A DNA stretch of 64,000 bases, taken from assembly GCF_900199455.1 (NCBI RefSeq), contig NZ_FZQR01000016.1, positions 54,266 to 118,265 of the forward strand, given 5' to 3'. The stretch is from Mesorhizobium carmichaelinearum. Its GTDB lineage: Bacteria; Pseudomonadota; Alphaproteobacteria; Rhizobiales; Rhizobiaceae. The notes under the pieces were generated by a model that searched no databases, was not told where the DNA came from, and saw only the letters and a program-made list of their open reading frames with translations. Positions 44,989-53,593 of the stretch are shown here, one piece after another. Numbering within the stretch: the stretch's first letter is position 1; each line of letters begins with the position of its first letter. The position numbers and the translations under genes were made by a program.

Positions 44989-45836
44989 AGAATTTGATCC
45001 CGCTCGTAACCAGCGATGACATCCATGCCCACTGCCTGGCACACTGGAAGACGGAAGCATTCCGGTCCTCGCATCGCGAGGGCGGATATATTCACGGCAT
45101 CGTCGATCAGTATGCCCGCCTGCCCCGCTTCAGCTGCGAGACCACCAACGACCGCCTGGAGCGTGCGCACTTCTGCACCTGGTGGGGGCTGACCATGCGC
45201 CGGGATGACTATGCCGCCCCGGCCATCGAAGACCTCTACCTCCTGCACGAAATCTGGCATGCCGCGCATATGCCTTTCATCCCGGGCATCGGGTTCGAGG
45301 CTTTCCACGGCAAGATGGAGCGCAACGAACTCGAAGCCAGCGTGGCCTCCGAACTGCTGGTCTATTTCAAGATCGATGGGCTGAGGGAAAGCGCCTTTCC
45401 CCATCCCATTTACGCGGACCGGTTTCTCAACGATCCGGCGATGCGGCTGTTGTGGCGCGAGAACGAAGTCGTGGCCACCAACACATTGCTCGAGGCGCGC
45501 CGCAACGTCATGTATTCCAAGCCCGAAGGCGACATGGACCTGAGCGAGCGATGGATTCGCAAATTCACCATGCAGAACCGTCAATGGTCGATCGTCTGGG
45601 CCGACCGCTACCTCGATATCGAGGATCATATGCACCGGTTCCAGCAGATGGCTCTCGGCGGCGACAGGAAAGCAGCCGCGGATTTCCATGCCGAATGGAT
45701 CGAAGCCGAGGCCGCTTTCGATACGGTGGACCACGTTCCCTTCCGCGACAAGGCGCTGCTGTTTGCCACCATCTACTGGGCCAACCGCGCGAAGTATGAT
45801 TCCGCGCTCGCGGTGCAGCGAGCAAACCAATCCTAG
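44985..45836 (+). CDS. HExxH-containing protein of unknown function, partner of the PLP enzyme
   Basis: A 283-residue, mostly helical, soluble protein I cannot place in a family. Helix 80-95 reads IEDLYLLHEIWHAAH, with a zincin-style HEIWH (88-92) and Glu 82; the next helix, MERNELEASVASELLVYF, offers Glu 115, 117 and 123. This could be a zinc or a two-metal site. Aromatic-rich segments (FCTWWGL; WSIVWADRYL) recur. No signal peptide. It starts inside the PLP gene's stop (ATGA). A metalloenzyme role is inference. Confidence 0.65.
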   Translation: MKNLIPLVTSDDIHAHCLAHWKTEAFRSSHREGGYIHGIVDQYARLPRFSCETTNDRLERAHFCTWWGLTMRRDDYAAPAIEDLYLLHEIWHAAHMPFIPGIGFEAFHGKMERNELEASVASELLVYFKIDGLRESAFPHPIYADRFLNDPAMRLLWRENEVVATNTLLEARRNVMYSKPEGDMDLSERWIRKFTMQNRQWSIVWADRYLDIEDHMHRFQQMALGGDRKAAADFHAEWIEAEAAFDTVDHVPFRDKALLFATIYWANRAKYDSALAVQRANQS

Positions 45837-45912
45837 AACAGGGGTCCTGAAAGCAGACCGCGTACGGACGTAGAGCTTCCCCCAAATGGCGATTGCCATC
45901 CCGAAAGGCTCT

Positions 45913-46962
45913 TCACATCGCCGACTTCAGCCGGTCGATCATGGTCAGGGCATGCTGCTTCTTGTCGAGATTGTAGGTCTCTGTCTCGGAAATCGCGTCC
46001 AGCGCCTCATGCCAGCTGTCTGATAGCGTTTTGGCGCGTACGAGGTTGCCGGCGAGCGCCGCCTGGCTCGCGGCATCCGACAACAAGTCGAGCGCGCGGC
46101 GGTTGAAGATGTCGAACTGGATCGCCTGGTCTTTGCCGGCAACGGCTTCCGCCAGCCGATAGGCTCCGCCGATATCGCTCTTGCCCTTCGCCACCAGCGC
46201 ATCGAGCGTTTCGGCGATCTCCAGCCCGCCATATTGCGTCAAAAGAATCGCGTTGCGGGCGCTGCCCCCTGCCCGCTCGACCAGTGCCGCCCGCGCGGCC
46301 GGATCGTCCGGTGGCGGCGGTTCGGCGGTCTGCAGCACCGTCAGCAAATCGTCGGCGTCGAGCGGCGTCAGGCGTATCACCTGGCAGCGCGAGCGGATCG
46401 TCGGCAGCAGGCTGCCCGGCGCATGGACGATGAGAATGAACAGCGTCCGCGCCGGCGGCTCCTCAAGGTTCTTCAGCAATGCATTGGCGGCATTGGCATT
46501 CATGTCGTCGGCGGGATCGACGATGACGACCCGGTAGCTGCCATCATGCGAGGTCATCGACAGGAAGCGGCTGACCCTGCGGATCTCGTCGACGGTGACG
46601 ACTGTCTTGAAGCTCTTGGTCTTGTCGTTCATCGGCCGGGTCAGATGCAGCACGCCCGGATGCGCCCCGGTCGCGATCTGGCGAAACAGCGGCGAGGCAG
46701 GATCGGGACTGGCCAGGCTTTCCGGCGCCTGCGCGAAGGCTGGGTGCTTCAAGAGGTGATGCGCCAGATGGAAGGCCAGCGTCGCCTTGCCGATGCCGAC
46801 CGGTCCGGCAAAGATCAGCGCATGCGGCAGCTTTCCCTGGCGATAGGCGGCGGCGAGCATCTCGGCCGCCGGCCTGTGCCCGACCAGACGAGGCGTTTCG
46901 GATGGTTCGGGCACGCCGTCCAGCGTATCATGCTGTTCCGGCGCGATGCGTTCGAAGATCAT
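45913..46962 (-). CDS. holB: DNA polymerase III subunit delta prime
   Basis: Clamp-loader subunit of the replicative polymerase. AAA+ domain with P-loop-like FAGPVGIGKATLAFHLAHHLL near residue 55, VIVDPADDMNANAANALLKNLEEPPARTLFILI (Walker B and sensor region), and SRCQVIRLTPL. The zinc-module cysteines of DnaX are absent, as expected for delta prime. 349 residues. Overlaps tmk by four bases. Its 3' end (45885-46014) is duplicated in decayed form at 43635-43772. Confidence 0.94.
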   Translation of the reverse strand: MIFERIAPEQHDTLDGVPEPSETPRLVGHRPAAEMLAAAYRQGKLPHALIFAGPVGIGKATLAFHLAHHLLKHPAFAQAPESLASPDPASPLFRQIATGAHPGVLHLTRPMNDKTKSFKTVVTVDEIRRVSRFLSMTSHDGSYRVVIVDPADDMNANAANALLKNLEEPPARTLFILIVHAPGSLLPTIRSRCQVIRLTPLDADDLLTVLQTAEPPPPDDPAARAALVERAGGSARNAILLTQYGGLEIAETLDALVAKGKSDIGGAYRLAEAVAGKDQAIQFDIFNRRALDLLSDAASQAALAGNLVRAKTLSDSWHEALDAISETETYNLDKKQHALTMIDRLKSAM

Positions 46963-47705
46963 ACGGGTGCGGCCTGCCTGTTGCGTGCGGGCGCCCTCGC
47001 CTCCAGCGCCGCGAACACCGCGGCGGTGACGACGTGCTCCACCGTATCGGGATCGGCGGATGCGTCGACGACGATGCAGCGTTCCGGCTCCGCCGCGGCG
47101 ATCGCCAGAAAGGCATCGCGCCGGGCCTGATGGATGGCCAGCGTCTCCTTTTCGAAACGGTCGGCGCCGGCATCGCTGCCGCGCCGCAGCGTCGCGCGCT
47201 TGAGGCCTTCGGCCGGATCGATATCGAAGATCAGCGTCATGTCGGGCATCATGCCGTTGATGGCGACCTGTTCGAGCGCAGTCATGAACGCCGGGTCGAT
47301 CCCGCCGGTGACGCCCTGGTAGACGCGCGAGGAATCCAGGAAACGGTCGCAAAGCACGATGGAGCCGCGCTCGACGGCCGGCCGGATGACCTGCTCGACA
47401 TGGTCGGAACGCGCGGCGGCGAAGAGCAGCGCTTCCATCTTCGGTCCGAACGGCTCCGCGGCACCCGAAAGCAGCACATGCCTGACCGCTTCGGCGCCCG
47501 GCGAACCGCCCGGTTCGCGCGTCAGCAGGACATCATATTTCTTGGCGCGCATCTTCCTCGCCAGCCGCTCGATCTGCGTCGACTTGCCTGCGCCCTCGCC
47601 GCCTTCGAAGGTGATGAAAAATCCGCGCGCCAATCGAAAGGGCCTTTGTCCAGGTTGGAGTGGATTGTTGCGCTCTAGATAGTCCGCGTTCGGGAAAACG
47701 TCCAT
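46959..47705 (-). CDS. tmk: Thymidylate kinase
   Basis: Phosphorylates dTMP to dTDP. P-loop FEGGEGAGKSTQIERLA near residue 33, TREPGGSPGAEAVR, DRFLDSSRVYQGVTGGID and LIFDIDPAEGLKRATLRRG (LID region). The ATG at 47705 gives 248 residues with a non-conserved N-terminal 28; no other ATG lies nearer the domain. Ten bases after the dac stop and overlapping holB, it is part of the rlpA-dac-tmk-holB series. Confidence 0.95.
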   Translation of the reverse strand: MDVFPNADYLERNNPLQPGQRPFRLARGFFITFEGGEGAGKSTQIERLARKMRAKKYDVLLTREPGGSPGAEAVRHVLLSGAAEPFGPKMEALLFAAARSDHVEQVIRPAVERGSIVLCDRFLDSSRVYQGVTGGIDPAFMTALEQVAINGMMPDMTLIFDIDPAEGLKRATLRRGSDAGADRFEKETLAIHQARRDAFLAIAAAEPERCIVVDASADPDTVEHVVTAAVFAALEARAPARNRQAAPV

Positions 47706-47715
47706 GCCGTCGGTG

Positions 47716-48882
47716 TTATCGCAGCCAGCCGATCGCCAGTTCCTTGACGGCATCGAGCGCGCGCTGCGGCAAGGTGCCGACACCGATCGATTCAGCGGCG
47801 AAAAGCGGCGTCTCCTGGCTCAGCGTGTCGCCGATCCAGACGCGCAGCGCGCCCACCGGCTGGCCTTCCTCCACGGGTGCCGCAACCGGGCCGGTGTAGA
47901 CGATCCTCGCCGTCAGCTTGTCGCGGTTGGTGATCGGCAGGAAGATGTCGATCGGCCCTTTTGCCTTCAGCGTCACGCCGGATTTCGCCCCGCCAAAAAC
48001 CTGGGCTTCACCGACCACCTCGTCCTTGGCGAAGATCTCGGTCTTCTCGAAGGAGCGCGCGCCCCAATCGAGCAGCTTTCGCGCCTCCTCGGCGCGTTCC
48101 TTGTCATTGGCCAGCCCGTTCATCGCCATGATCACCCGCGTGCCGTTGTGGTTGACCGAAGCGACGATGCCGAAGCCGGACGTCTCGCTCGCACCGACAG
48201 CCAGGCCATCGGCGCCGATGTCCATCGCCAGCAACGGGTTGCGGTTTTTCTGCGAGATCTTGTTCCAGGTGAAATCCTTCAGGCCGTAGTAGCGATAGAA
48301 ATCCGGGTAATCGCGCCATAGATGCAGGGCCAATAGCGCCAGTTCGCGCACCGTCGTCTGCTGGCCGTCGGCCGGCAGGCCGGTCGAATTGACGAAGGTC
48401 GATGTTTTCAGACCGATCTGGCGGGCCCGTTCGGTCATTTGCGCGGCAAAATTGTCCTCGGATCCGGCCATGCCTTCGGCGATGACGATGCAACCGTCAT
48501 TGGCCGCCTGCACGGTCACGCCCTGGATCAGGTCCTCGAGCCGGATCGCCGATTTGAGCTTCGCAAACATCGTCGATGTTCCCGACGGCGCGCCGCCCTT
48601 GCGCCAGGCGTTTTCGCTGACCACGAACGTGTCGTCGAGCTTGAGGCGCCCGGATTTTATGGCGTTGAAAACCACTTCCATGGTCATCAGCTTGGCCATC
48701 GAGGCTGGCGGGATCGGCTTGTCGGCATCTTTCGCGAACAGCACCGTGCCGGTGTCGGCATCGATCATGAAGGCCTGTGTGGCCTTGGTCTCGAAAAGCT
48801 GCGCATGGGCTGGAGCGAGGCAAAGCATCAGCAAAGCCAGCCCCAGGAAGCCGGCAAATGGCGGAAACGCGCGCAACTGCAT
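47716..48882 (-). CDS. dac: D-alanyl-D-alanine carboxypeptidase (penicillin-binding protein 5/6 family)
   Basis: Trims the terminal D-Ala from peptidoglycan pentapeptides in the periplasm. Signal peptide MQLRAFPPFAGFLGLALLMLCL...AHA, SxxK motif with nucleophile Ser 61 and Lys 64 (PASMAKLMTMEVV), second motif region QAANDGCIVIAEGMAGSE (SxN reads AAN), and a C-terminal beta domain (about 285-385). The third motif, usually KTG, reads AVG in GADGLAVGASETSGFGIVAS, an unusual loss. 388 residues. Confidence 0.9.
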   Translation of the reverse strand: MQLRAFPPFAGFLGLALLMLCLAPAHAQLFETKATQAFMIDADTGTVLFAKDADKPIPPASMAKLMTMEVVFNAIKSGRLKLDDTFVVSENAWRKGGAPSGTSTMFAKLKSAIRLEDLIQGVTVQAANDGCIVIAEGMAGSEDNFAAQMTERARQIGLKTSTFVNSTGLPADGQQTTVRELALLALHLWRDYPDFYRYYGLKDFTWNKISQKNRNPLLAMDIGADGLAVGASETSGFGIVASVNHNGTRVIMAMNGLANDKERAEEARKLLDWGARSFEKTEIFAKDEVVGEAQVFGGAKSGVTLKAKGPIDIFLPITNRDKLTARIVYTGPVAAPVEEGQPVGALRVWIGDTLSQETPLFAAESIGVGTLPQRALDAVKELAIGWLR

Positions 48883-48965
48883 GAAATCTCGACCCGATTG
48901 CCGGTTTTGGCATAGCCAAGCTATCAGGGTTTTTTCCGCCGGATCAACCGCGCGGGCAAAATAGA

Positions 48966-50195
48966 TCAGTTGCGCACAGCCAGAGCGTCCGGCGCGCCGT
49001 GCGACCATGCCGCCTGCAGCAGCTCGTCCAGGCCGCCATGGCCATTCGGATAGAGATTGACCGCATACCAGTCATTGCCGTCGAGATCGGAACGCTGGAT
49101 TTCCGTTCTGCCGAAGGGTTGAAGTGCCGTGGCCACGCGTTTGGCTTCGGCGGCGTCGTCGAACGTGCCGGCGGCGACATAGTCGGCATTGGACGGTGAC
49201 GCTTGCGGATTGGACTTCTTCCACGACCGCAGGATGTCGGCCGGCGACATGCCACTATCGTCCAGCGCGGCAAAGACGTCGGCACGCTGCACGCGTTCAT
49301 CCGCATAGGACAGCGAGGCCACCGCGAACGGCGACTGCGGCGGCAAGCCTATCTCCGGACGCTCAGGCACGATCGGTCCGAAATCGGGCAGCACCAGGTC
49401 GCCGAAAGCCGGCGCCTGCGCCGACAGGGACGGCTGCGCGGCGAACGCCTCGCCGGAATTCGTCAGCTGACCGGGGAACGGCACGGCGGCTGCGCCCACC
49501 GGCAGGCTGGGCGACGGCCCGTTCATCGCCACCATGACACCGGTCGGCAAGCCATCCGACGGATCCGGAATCCGATTGCCTGGATGGTAGGATGCCATCA
49601 GATACTGATCGTCATTGCCGTCGAGTGGTGCGCGGCCGACATATTCGACCTTGACCTTCGCTGTGCCGACCTTGTCGTAGTCGAGCATCTGCGCCGCGCG
49701 CTCCGAGACGTCGATGATGCGGCCCTCATGATACGGACCCCGGTCGTTGACGCGCACGATGACCGAACTGCCGGTTTCGAGGTTGGTGACGCGGGCGTAA
49801 CTCGGCAGCGGCATGGTCGGATGCGCGGCCGTCAGTTGCGCCGTGTCATACACTTCGCCATTGGCGGTCAGCCGGCCATGGAAGGCGTCGCCATACCAGG
49901 AGGCCAGGCCGACCTTGGCGTAGTGCCTATCTTCCTTGGGATAGTACCACTTGCCACGAACCTGATAGGGTTTGCCGAGCTGGTCGCGACCGCCGCCACG
50001 CCGCATGAAGTTGACCCGCGGGCTCGCCTTCACGCCATATTCGGTCTCGGCGAAATATTCCTTGGAACGATGCTTGGGATTCACCATCGCCTTTGGCTCA
50101 GGCTGCGACGCGCAAGCCGCCAGCAAGGCAGCCGACGCAGCAAGCAGCGTAAGCGTGGAAGCGCGACGAAGACGCTGATGCGTCGTAGCCTGCAT
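48966..50195 (-). CDS. rlpA: RlpA-family septal ring lytic transglycosylase with SPOR domain
   Basis: A 409-residue lipoprotein: leader with lipobox LLAAC (acyl-Cys near 28), DPBB barrel with GLASWYGDAFHGRLTANGEVYDTAQLTAAHPTMPLPSYARVTNLETG and VRVNDRGPYHEGRIIDVSERAAQML (about 97-175), a long Pro/Ser/Ala linker, then a SPOR domain (YVAAGTFDDAAEAKRVATALQPFG, about 335-400) that binds denuded glycans at the septum. Cleaves peptidoglycan during division. It heads the leftward cell-wall and replication series. Confidence 0.93.
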   Translation of the reverse strand: MQATTHQRLRRASTLTLLAASAALLAACASQPEPKAMVNPKHRSKEYFAETEYGVKASPRVNFMRRGGGRDQLGKPYQVRGKWYYPKEDRHYAKVGLASWYGDAFHGRLTANGEVYDTAQLTAAHPTMPLPSYARVTNLETGSSVIVRVNDRGPYHEGRIIDVSERAAQMLDYDKVGTAKVKVEYVGRAPLDGNDDQYLMASYHPGNRIPDPSDGLPTGVMVAMNGPSPSLPVGAAAVPFPGQLTNSGEAFAAQPSLSAQAPAFGDLVLPDFGPIVPERPEIGLPPQSPFAVASLSYADERVQRADVFAALDDSGMSPADILRSWKKSNPQASPSNADYVAAGTFDDAAEAKRVATALQPFGRTEIQRSDLDGNDWYAVNLYPNGHGGLDELLQAAWSHGAPDALAVRN

Positions 50196-50598
50196 TTTTC
50201 CCGAAATCCCCTACAGTCTCAATCAAGACGCCGTCGTTTTAACAGCAGAGGAGCCAAAGCACTCACTCGACGATATCAACGACGCCCTGAACCCCGATCC
50301 TTTGTGCGCAGGAATTGTTTATCACGGTATTAATCGACTATGTTCGGAACCCGGCAAGATTGTGGCGCGAATGTGCATGCAGGATCGAGGTGACGGGACA
50401 GATAACGCCCCTAGCGTCCCTTTTAGACTCGCCGAGATAACCCCAACGAAATCTCAGCGAGCCAGCCGCCCCGGTACAAGGGACAATAGAGCGACCAACT
50501 CCTCTACGAGTCCGTTACCCACAAAGTTGCCGGAAATCGTCAAACACGCCCTTGCGGGGCGAAGCTTGCGCGCAAAGCTGCATCATGAGGGCAGCGGT
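50196..50598. other. Intergenic region upstream of rlpA
   Basis: About 400 bases, relatively A+C rich, with no convincing gene. Open frames such as the one across 50302-50655 lack a ribosome site and protein-like character. It should include the rlpA promoter at the left end. Confidence 0.4.
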
Positions 50599-50820
50599 CT
50601 ATCTCTTAGTTGTCGCGGCAATATCTATCCGCACTGCAACAGCCGAAACGCGTGATCGCCTCGACCCGCACCTTGTCGCCGATCTCCTTGGCCATATCGA
50701 GCGCCTTCTGCTTGTCCTTGGTAGTCGGCACGGTCCGCCAGTGCGGCTGTCGAAGACGCTGACGATGTAGGTTGTGGCCGGCTCGTCGTTCATCGCCAGG
50801 GCTTTTGCTTTTTCCTTCAT
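50599..50820 (-). pseudogene. Frameshifted small hypothetical gene
   Basis: Two minus-strand frames each look coding for half of this stretch: the first gives MKEKAKALAMNDEPATTYIV then SVFDSRTGG, the second continues with RTVPTTKDKQKALDMAKEIG then DKVRVEAITRFGCC. A one-base shift around 50735 would join them into one small soluble protein of about 70 residues. AAATGAAGG precedes the start. No family recognised. A sequencing error would restore it. Confidence 0.45.
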
Positions 50821-50824
50821 TCAC

Positions 50825-51350
50825 ACGCTGCGATCATATTAGCATTAGTACATATATTCGCCAGCCGGCGCGCTGTTGCTCACAAAACCGCCTGTCGGTT
50901 AGGCCCGGCGTCCTATTCACATCCCAATCTATAGGTGCCGGGCCGCATTGCTTGTGAAAGCATTGGCTAAAACCGCGCGGCCATTGCGGTGGAACCTCGG
51001 GCGCCTGCTTCGCTGAAGGTCAGGGTCCGGCTAGGGCTCGATGGCGTGACCCGAATCTTAAGCGAAATGACGCGGCCTTATCTCTGCCGAACAGCTTCCG
51101 ATCTTAACCATAAGACAGGCAAGACTAAGGTCTTGCGCCCTGCCAGCGAAGGTCTGATGTTACCGCTTTAGTTCCGCGAATGTCCGTTGGACGTTCCATT
51201 ACTTTAGCTAAACGTGATATTGGTCATTTGGTACCGTTCACACCTTGGCGCTATCCGGCGGTAGGGGAATGGCTAGCGGACTTGTATCGCCCCGCCCCTC
51301 CACAAGGCGGGCCGTTCGCGTTATGAGTAACCTGATTGGGATTGGGGCTT
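50825..51350. other. Gene-poor region
   Basis: About 525 bases without a supported gene and with lower GC than the chromosome backbone. GCCCGG and CCGGGC words near 50900-50945 could form a weak hairpin. No tRNA, repeat array or recognisable gene fragment was seen. Confidence 0.35.
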
Positions 51351-51578
51351 ATGTCGCGAGATACTGTAATCTCACTATTCCCGACAGTAGCGATGGGCGT
51401 TGCTACTGTCGTGTGCATATTCTTGCAAAAGTGGTACGCGATCTCGCGGGGGCGTCTCGTCCGCATATTTTTGTTGGTGACGCTGGCGACGGCTTTTCTT
51501 GAGATGCAGATAGTGACGGCTGTTACGGGGAGAGAGGATCACCACCCTATCTCGACCCACCCCCAAACCAGCGGATGA
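51351..51578 (+). CDS. Possible small membrane protein
   Basis: An ORF of 75 residues from ATG 51351 with two hydrophobic stretches (VISLFPTVAMGVATVVCIFLQKW and LVRIFLLVTLATAFLEMQIVTAV) separated by a basic loop (AISRGR), which is a plausible two-helix membrane protein. The ribosome site (TTGGGG) is poor and the C-terminal tail (HHPISTHPQTSG) looks random. No family recognised. Confidence 0.3.
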   Translation: MSRDTVISLFPTVAMGVATVVCIFLQKWYAISRGRLVRIFLLVTLATAFLEMQIVTAVTGREDHHPISTHPQTSG

Positions 51579-51725
51579 ACTCCACTTCTTTCCCGGTGGC
51601 ATCGGCGGTCGCCAGGCAGCTTTCCTGTGGCGAACACCTGTTGCACAAAAAGTCCCATCCTATGAAACCATCGGCTCCTCCGTTCGTTCTGAGCACCGGT
51701 TTGCGAGTGGAAGAGAAGCAGTGCC

Positions 51726-51917
51726 ATGCCCTTGTCCGACGAATTGCGCGATGTACCGGTCGAGTTTCATTGTCCTGTCTGTTCCTATCCGACGGTGAGA
51801 AAGGGCTCCTGGCTGAAGACGATCGGCAGCTTCAAATGCGATGGCTGCGAGACGAAGGTGCGGATTGGCTACGAAGAGAAGCTCACGATTTTCGAACGTC
51901 ACCTGAGAAAACGTTAG
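51726..51917 (+). CDS. Small zinc-ribbon protein
   Basis: A 63-residue protein with two CxxC knuckles (FHCPVCSYPT at 15-24 and FKCDGCETKV at 36-45), the pattern of a single zinc ribbon, flanked by a short acidic N-terminus and a basic C-terminus (IFERHLRKR). The well-placed cysteines make it a likely real gene although the ribosome site (GAAGAGAAG) is modest. Possible nucleic-acid or protein contact; role unknown. Confidence 0.6.
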   Translation: MPLSDELRDVPVEFHCPVCSYPTVRKGSWLKTIGSFKCDGCETKVRIGYEEKLTIFERHLRKR

Positions 51918-52078
51918 CCGAACAGCCCAGCCATCCTGATGCATCGAACCCGTGATTATGCCCGAGCCGGTCGATCAGCGCCTGAATATCGAGCTTGGTC
52001 GACGGTCCGCGCGCGCTAATGCCTTGCATTTTAGCCTAATTGAATATGAGGTGGTCATGAAATTCCGAGCGGGGGCTC

Positions 52079-52153
52079 ATGACCACAGACCTATTTCTGA
52101 CCGCTGTCGCGGCATTCTCGATTCTCGTCCCGCTGTACTTCATCCTTAAGTGA
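52079..52153 (+). CDS. Possible 24-residue membrane peptide
   Basis: ATG 52079 starts MTTDLFLTAVAAFSILVPLY then FILK and a TGA: a short acidic end, one full membrane span and a Lys at the end. A GCGGGGG lies five bases upstream. The size and shape recall KdpF-like or small stress peptides, but there is no supporting neighbour. Confidence 0.3.
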   Translation: MTTDLFLTAVAAFSILVPLYFILK

Positions 52154-52600
52154 GGCATTAGGCCCGCCCTCGGCCTCGCCAGCGCGTGTTTCCCGCCGGC
52201 CGCGACCTACGCGGCCGACGCTTCCCGCGCGTCCTGGCGCCCGCCTGTGGCCAGCCGCAGTGTCTGGTTGCCCTGCAATCTGCTTGAACGCAGAAACCTC
52301 GCCGCTCCATTTGCGAAGCGGCGAGGTCCGCCCCACGGCCCCAACAGCCGGCATTGCTGACAGTGCAATTGTTGGGCCAGCGGCAATTGATCCATTATGG
52401 GACAGAAGCACCGGTCGCCGCATGTTTACGCGGCCGCATCGTCCGGACCTCAGTTGCCGCCGCAGTGGTTGACGCGGCCCTCAATGCCGCATTACAGGAA
52501 TGAACAGCGAACCGGTCGGGAACGCCTTCGGTGCCAATCCGGTGCCAACCGCTCAAAAACGGCCGATAGCGAAAGTCCTAAGTGATTGAATAATCACAAC
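52154..52600. other. Region preceding tRNA-Ser, with a hairpin
   Basis: No complete gene. A perfect 9-base-pair stem (CCTCGCCGC at 52297-52305 with GCGGCGAGG at 52318-52326) has a TTT on its leftward side and could act as a weak terminator. A frame near 52437-52502 reads IVRTSVAAAVVDAALNAALQ then E and a stop, possibly the tail of a lost gene. GTGATT-N4-AATCAC lies just before the tRNA (52582-52597). Confidence 0.35.
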
Positions 52601-52690
52601 GGAGGGATGGCCGAGCGGTTTAAGGCACCGGTCTTGAAAACCGGCGTGGGCGCAAGTTCACCGTGGGTTCGAATCCCACTCCCTCCGCCA
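52601..52690 (+). tRNA. tRNA-Ser (anticodon UGA)
   Basis: Ninety bases with CCA encoded. Acceptor stem GGAGGGA pairs with TCCCTCC before G-CCA; D-arm GGCCGAGCGGTTTAAGGC; anticodon stem-loop CCGGTCTTGAAAACCGG with TGA; a long variable arm (CGTGGGCGCAAGTTCACCG) as in all tRNA-Ser; T-arm GTGGGTTCGAATCCCAC. Reads UCN serine codons. It marks the left edge of the accessory region; tRNA-Ser 3' ends are common integration sites. Confidence 0.97.
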
Positions 52691-52930
52691 GATGTAATTG
52701 ATTTTGTTTGATAATTCTTGTTTATTAAATTGTACCCACCAAAATGCCCATCAATCGAAATGGCATTGATTCGGACGGCGCACGACGGGATGAGACAAAG
52801 GCAAAGGCCTCCGATGATGTTTCACGCTGTCGCAATACGATGCAAAGCCCGCCATCAGGAGCCAAGCGGCCATCCCGATCATCTCGCCCTGCGCGCGCTG
52901 GCTTTCAACCTGCGTTGGCTTTTGGTTGAA

Positions 52931-53460
52931 TCATCTGCTCAAAACTTGGGGGAGCTTTTCCGGTGCTGGCGCCATGGCCGGTGCAGATTTCTTGTTGTCC
53001 GGAACGTATAATGGATGGTTGGTAGTCATATTCCACTCGGGACTATTCAAATAGGTCTGCAGAGGCTTCAACGATTCCGTGGCGATGAATTTGATAGTTT
53101 TCTGGTCGACGGTGTACCCAGCTTTCTGCTGGGCATCCTGGATAGTCGAAGCCAGCACCGCTGTGTCGGGTGCTTTTTCCTCGACCTGCGCCAGGTCGGT
53201 TTGCGCGTTCGACAGATTGGTCTGAAGTTCCGAAATCTTCTGCTCCTGTTTCTTGATCACAAGTTTGGCGCCGGCAACCTCGAGGGCGACCTCGCTCCAT
53301 TTGAACATGCTCATAAAGATAATTCCGGCGAAAAGAAGCGCGACGGCAAAGGTCCTACCTGTGTCTGTTTGTGATATTTCCAGGCCGGCAACGCCTTGGA
53401 GACGAGCCCCACTACGAAGGCTATCGAAGTCATTGTCAGAATTGCTCTTGGATCCATCAT
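52931..53460 (-). pseudogene. Membrane-anchored coiled-coil protein, apparently frameshifted
   Basis: The 5' part (53460 leftward, after a GGGGGGAA ribosome site) encodes MMDPRAILTMTSIAFVVGLV then SKALPAWKYHKQ, with one membrane span. The 3' frame, read from about 53368, encodes TDTGRTFAVALLFAGIIFMS then a coiled coil (KLVIKKQEQKISELQTNLSN...) and a Pro-rich end. A one-base shift near 53370 would join them into a two-span protein of about 170 residues. Alternatively, ATG 53314 overlaps the first ORF's TGA and two coupled genes exist. No family known. Confidence 0.5.
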
Positions 53461-53593
53461 TTCCCCCCAGGTCAACGTGTGAAAGCGCATGCCGGCCATC
53501 AACAGGCGGCTGTCGTCCGGACTAATTAGTGTCTCGCGTTGCCGGTAGCGCCAGACCGCGGTGGCCCAGCAATACCGGAACCGCGTTTGCCAA

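Noticed and set aside
50302..50655. 117-codon plus-strand ORF upstream of rlpA
   Set aside because: No ribosome site, no hydrophobic core pattern, and it overlaps the better-supported frameshifted gene on the other strand.
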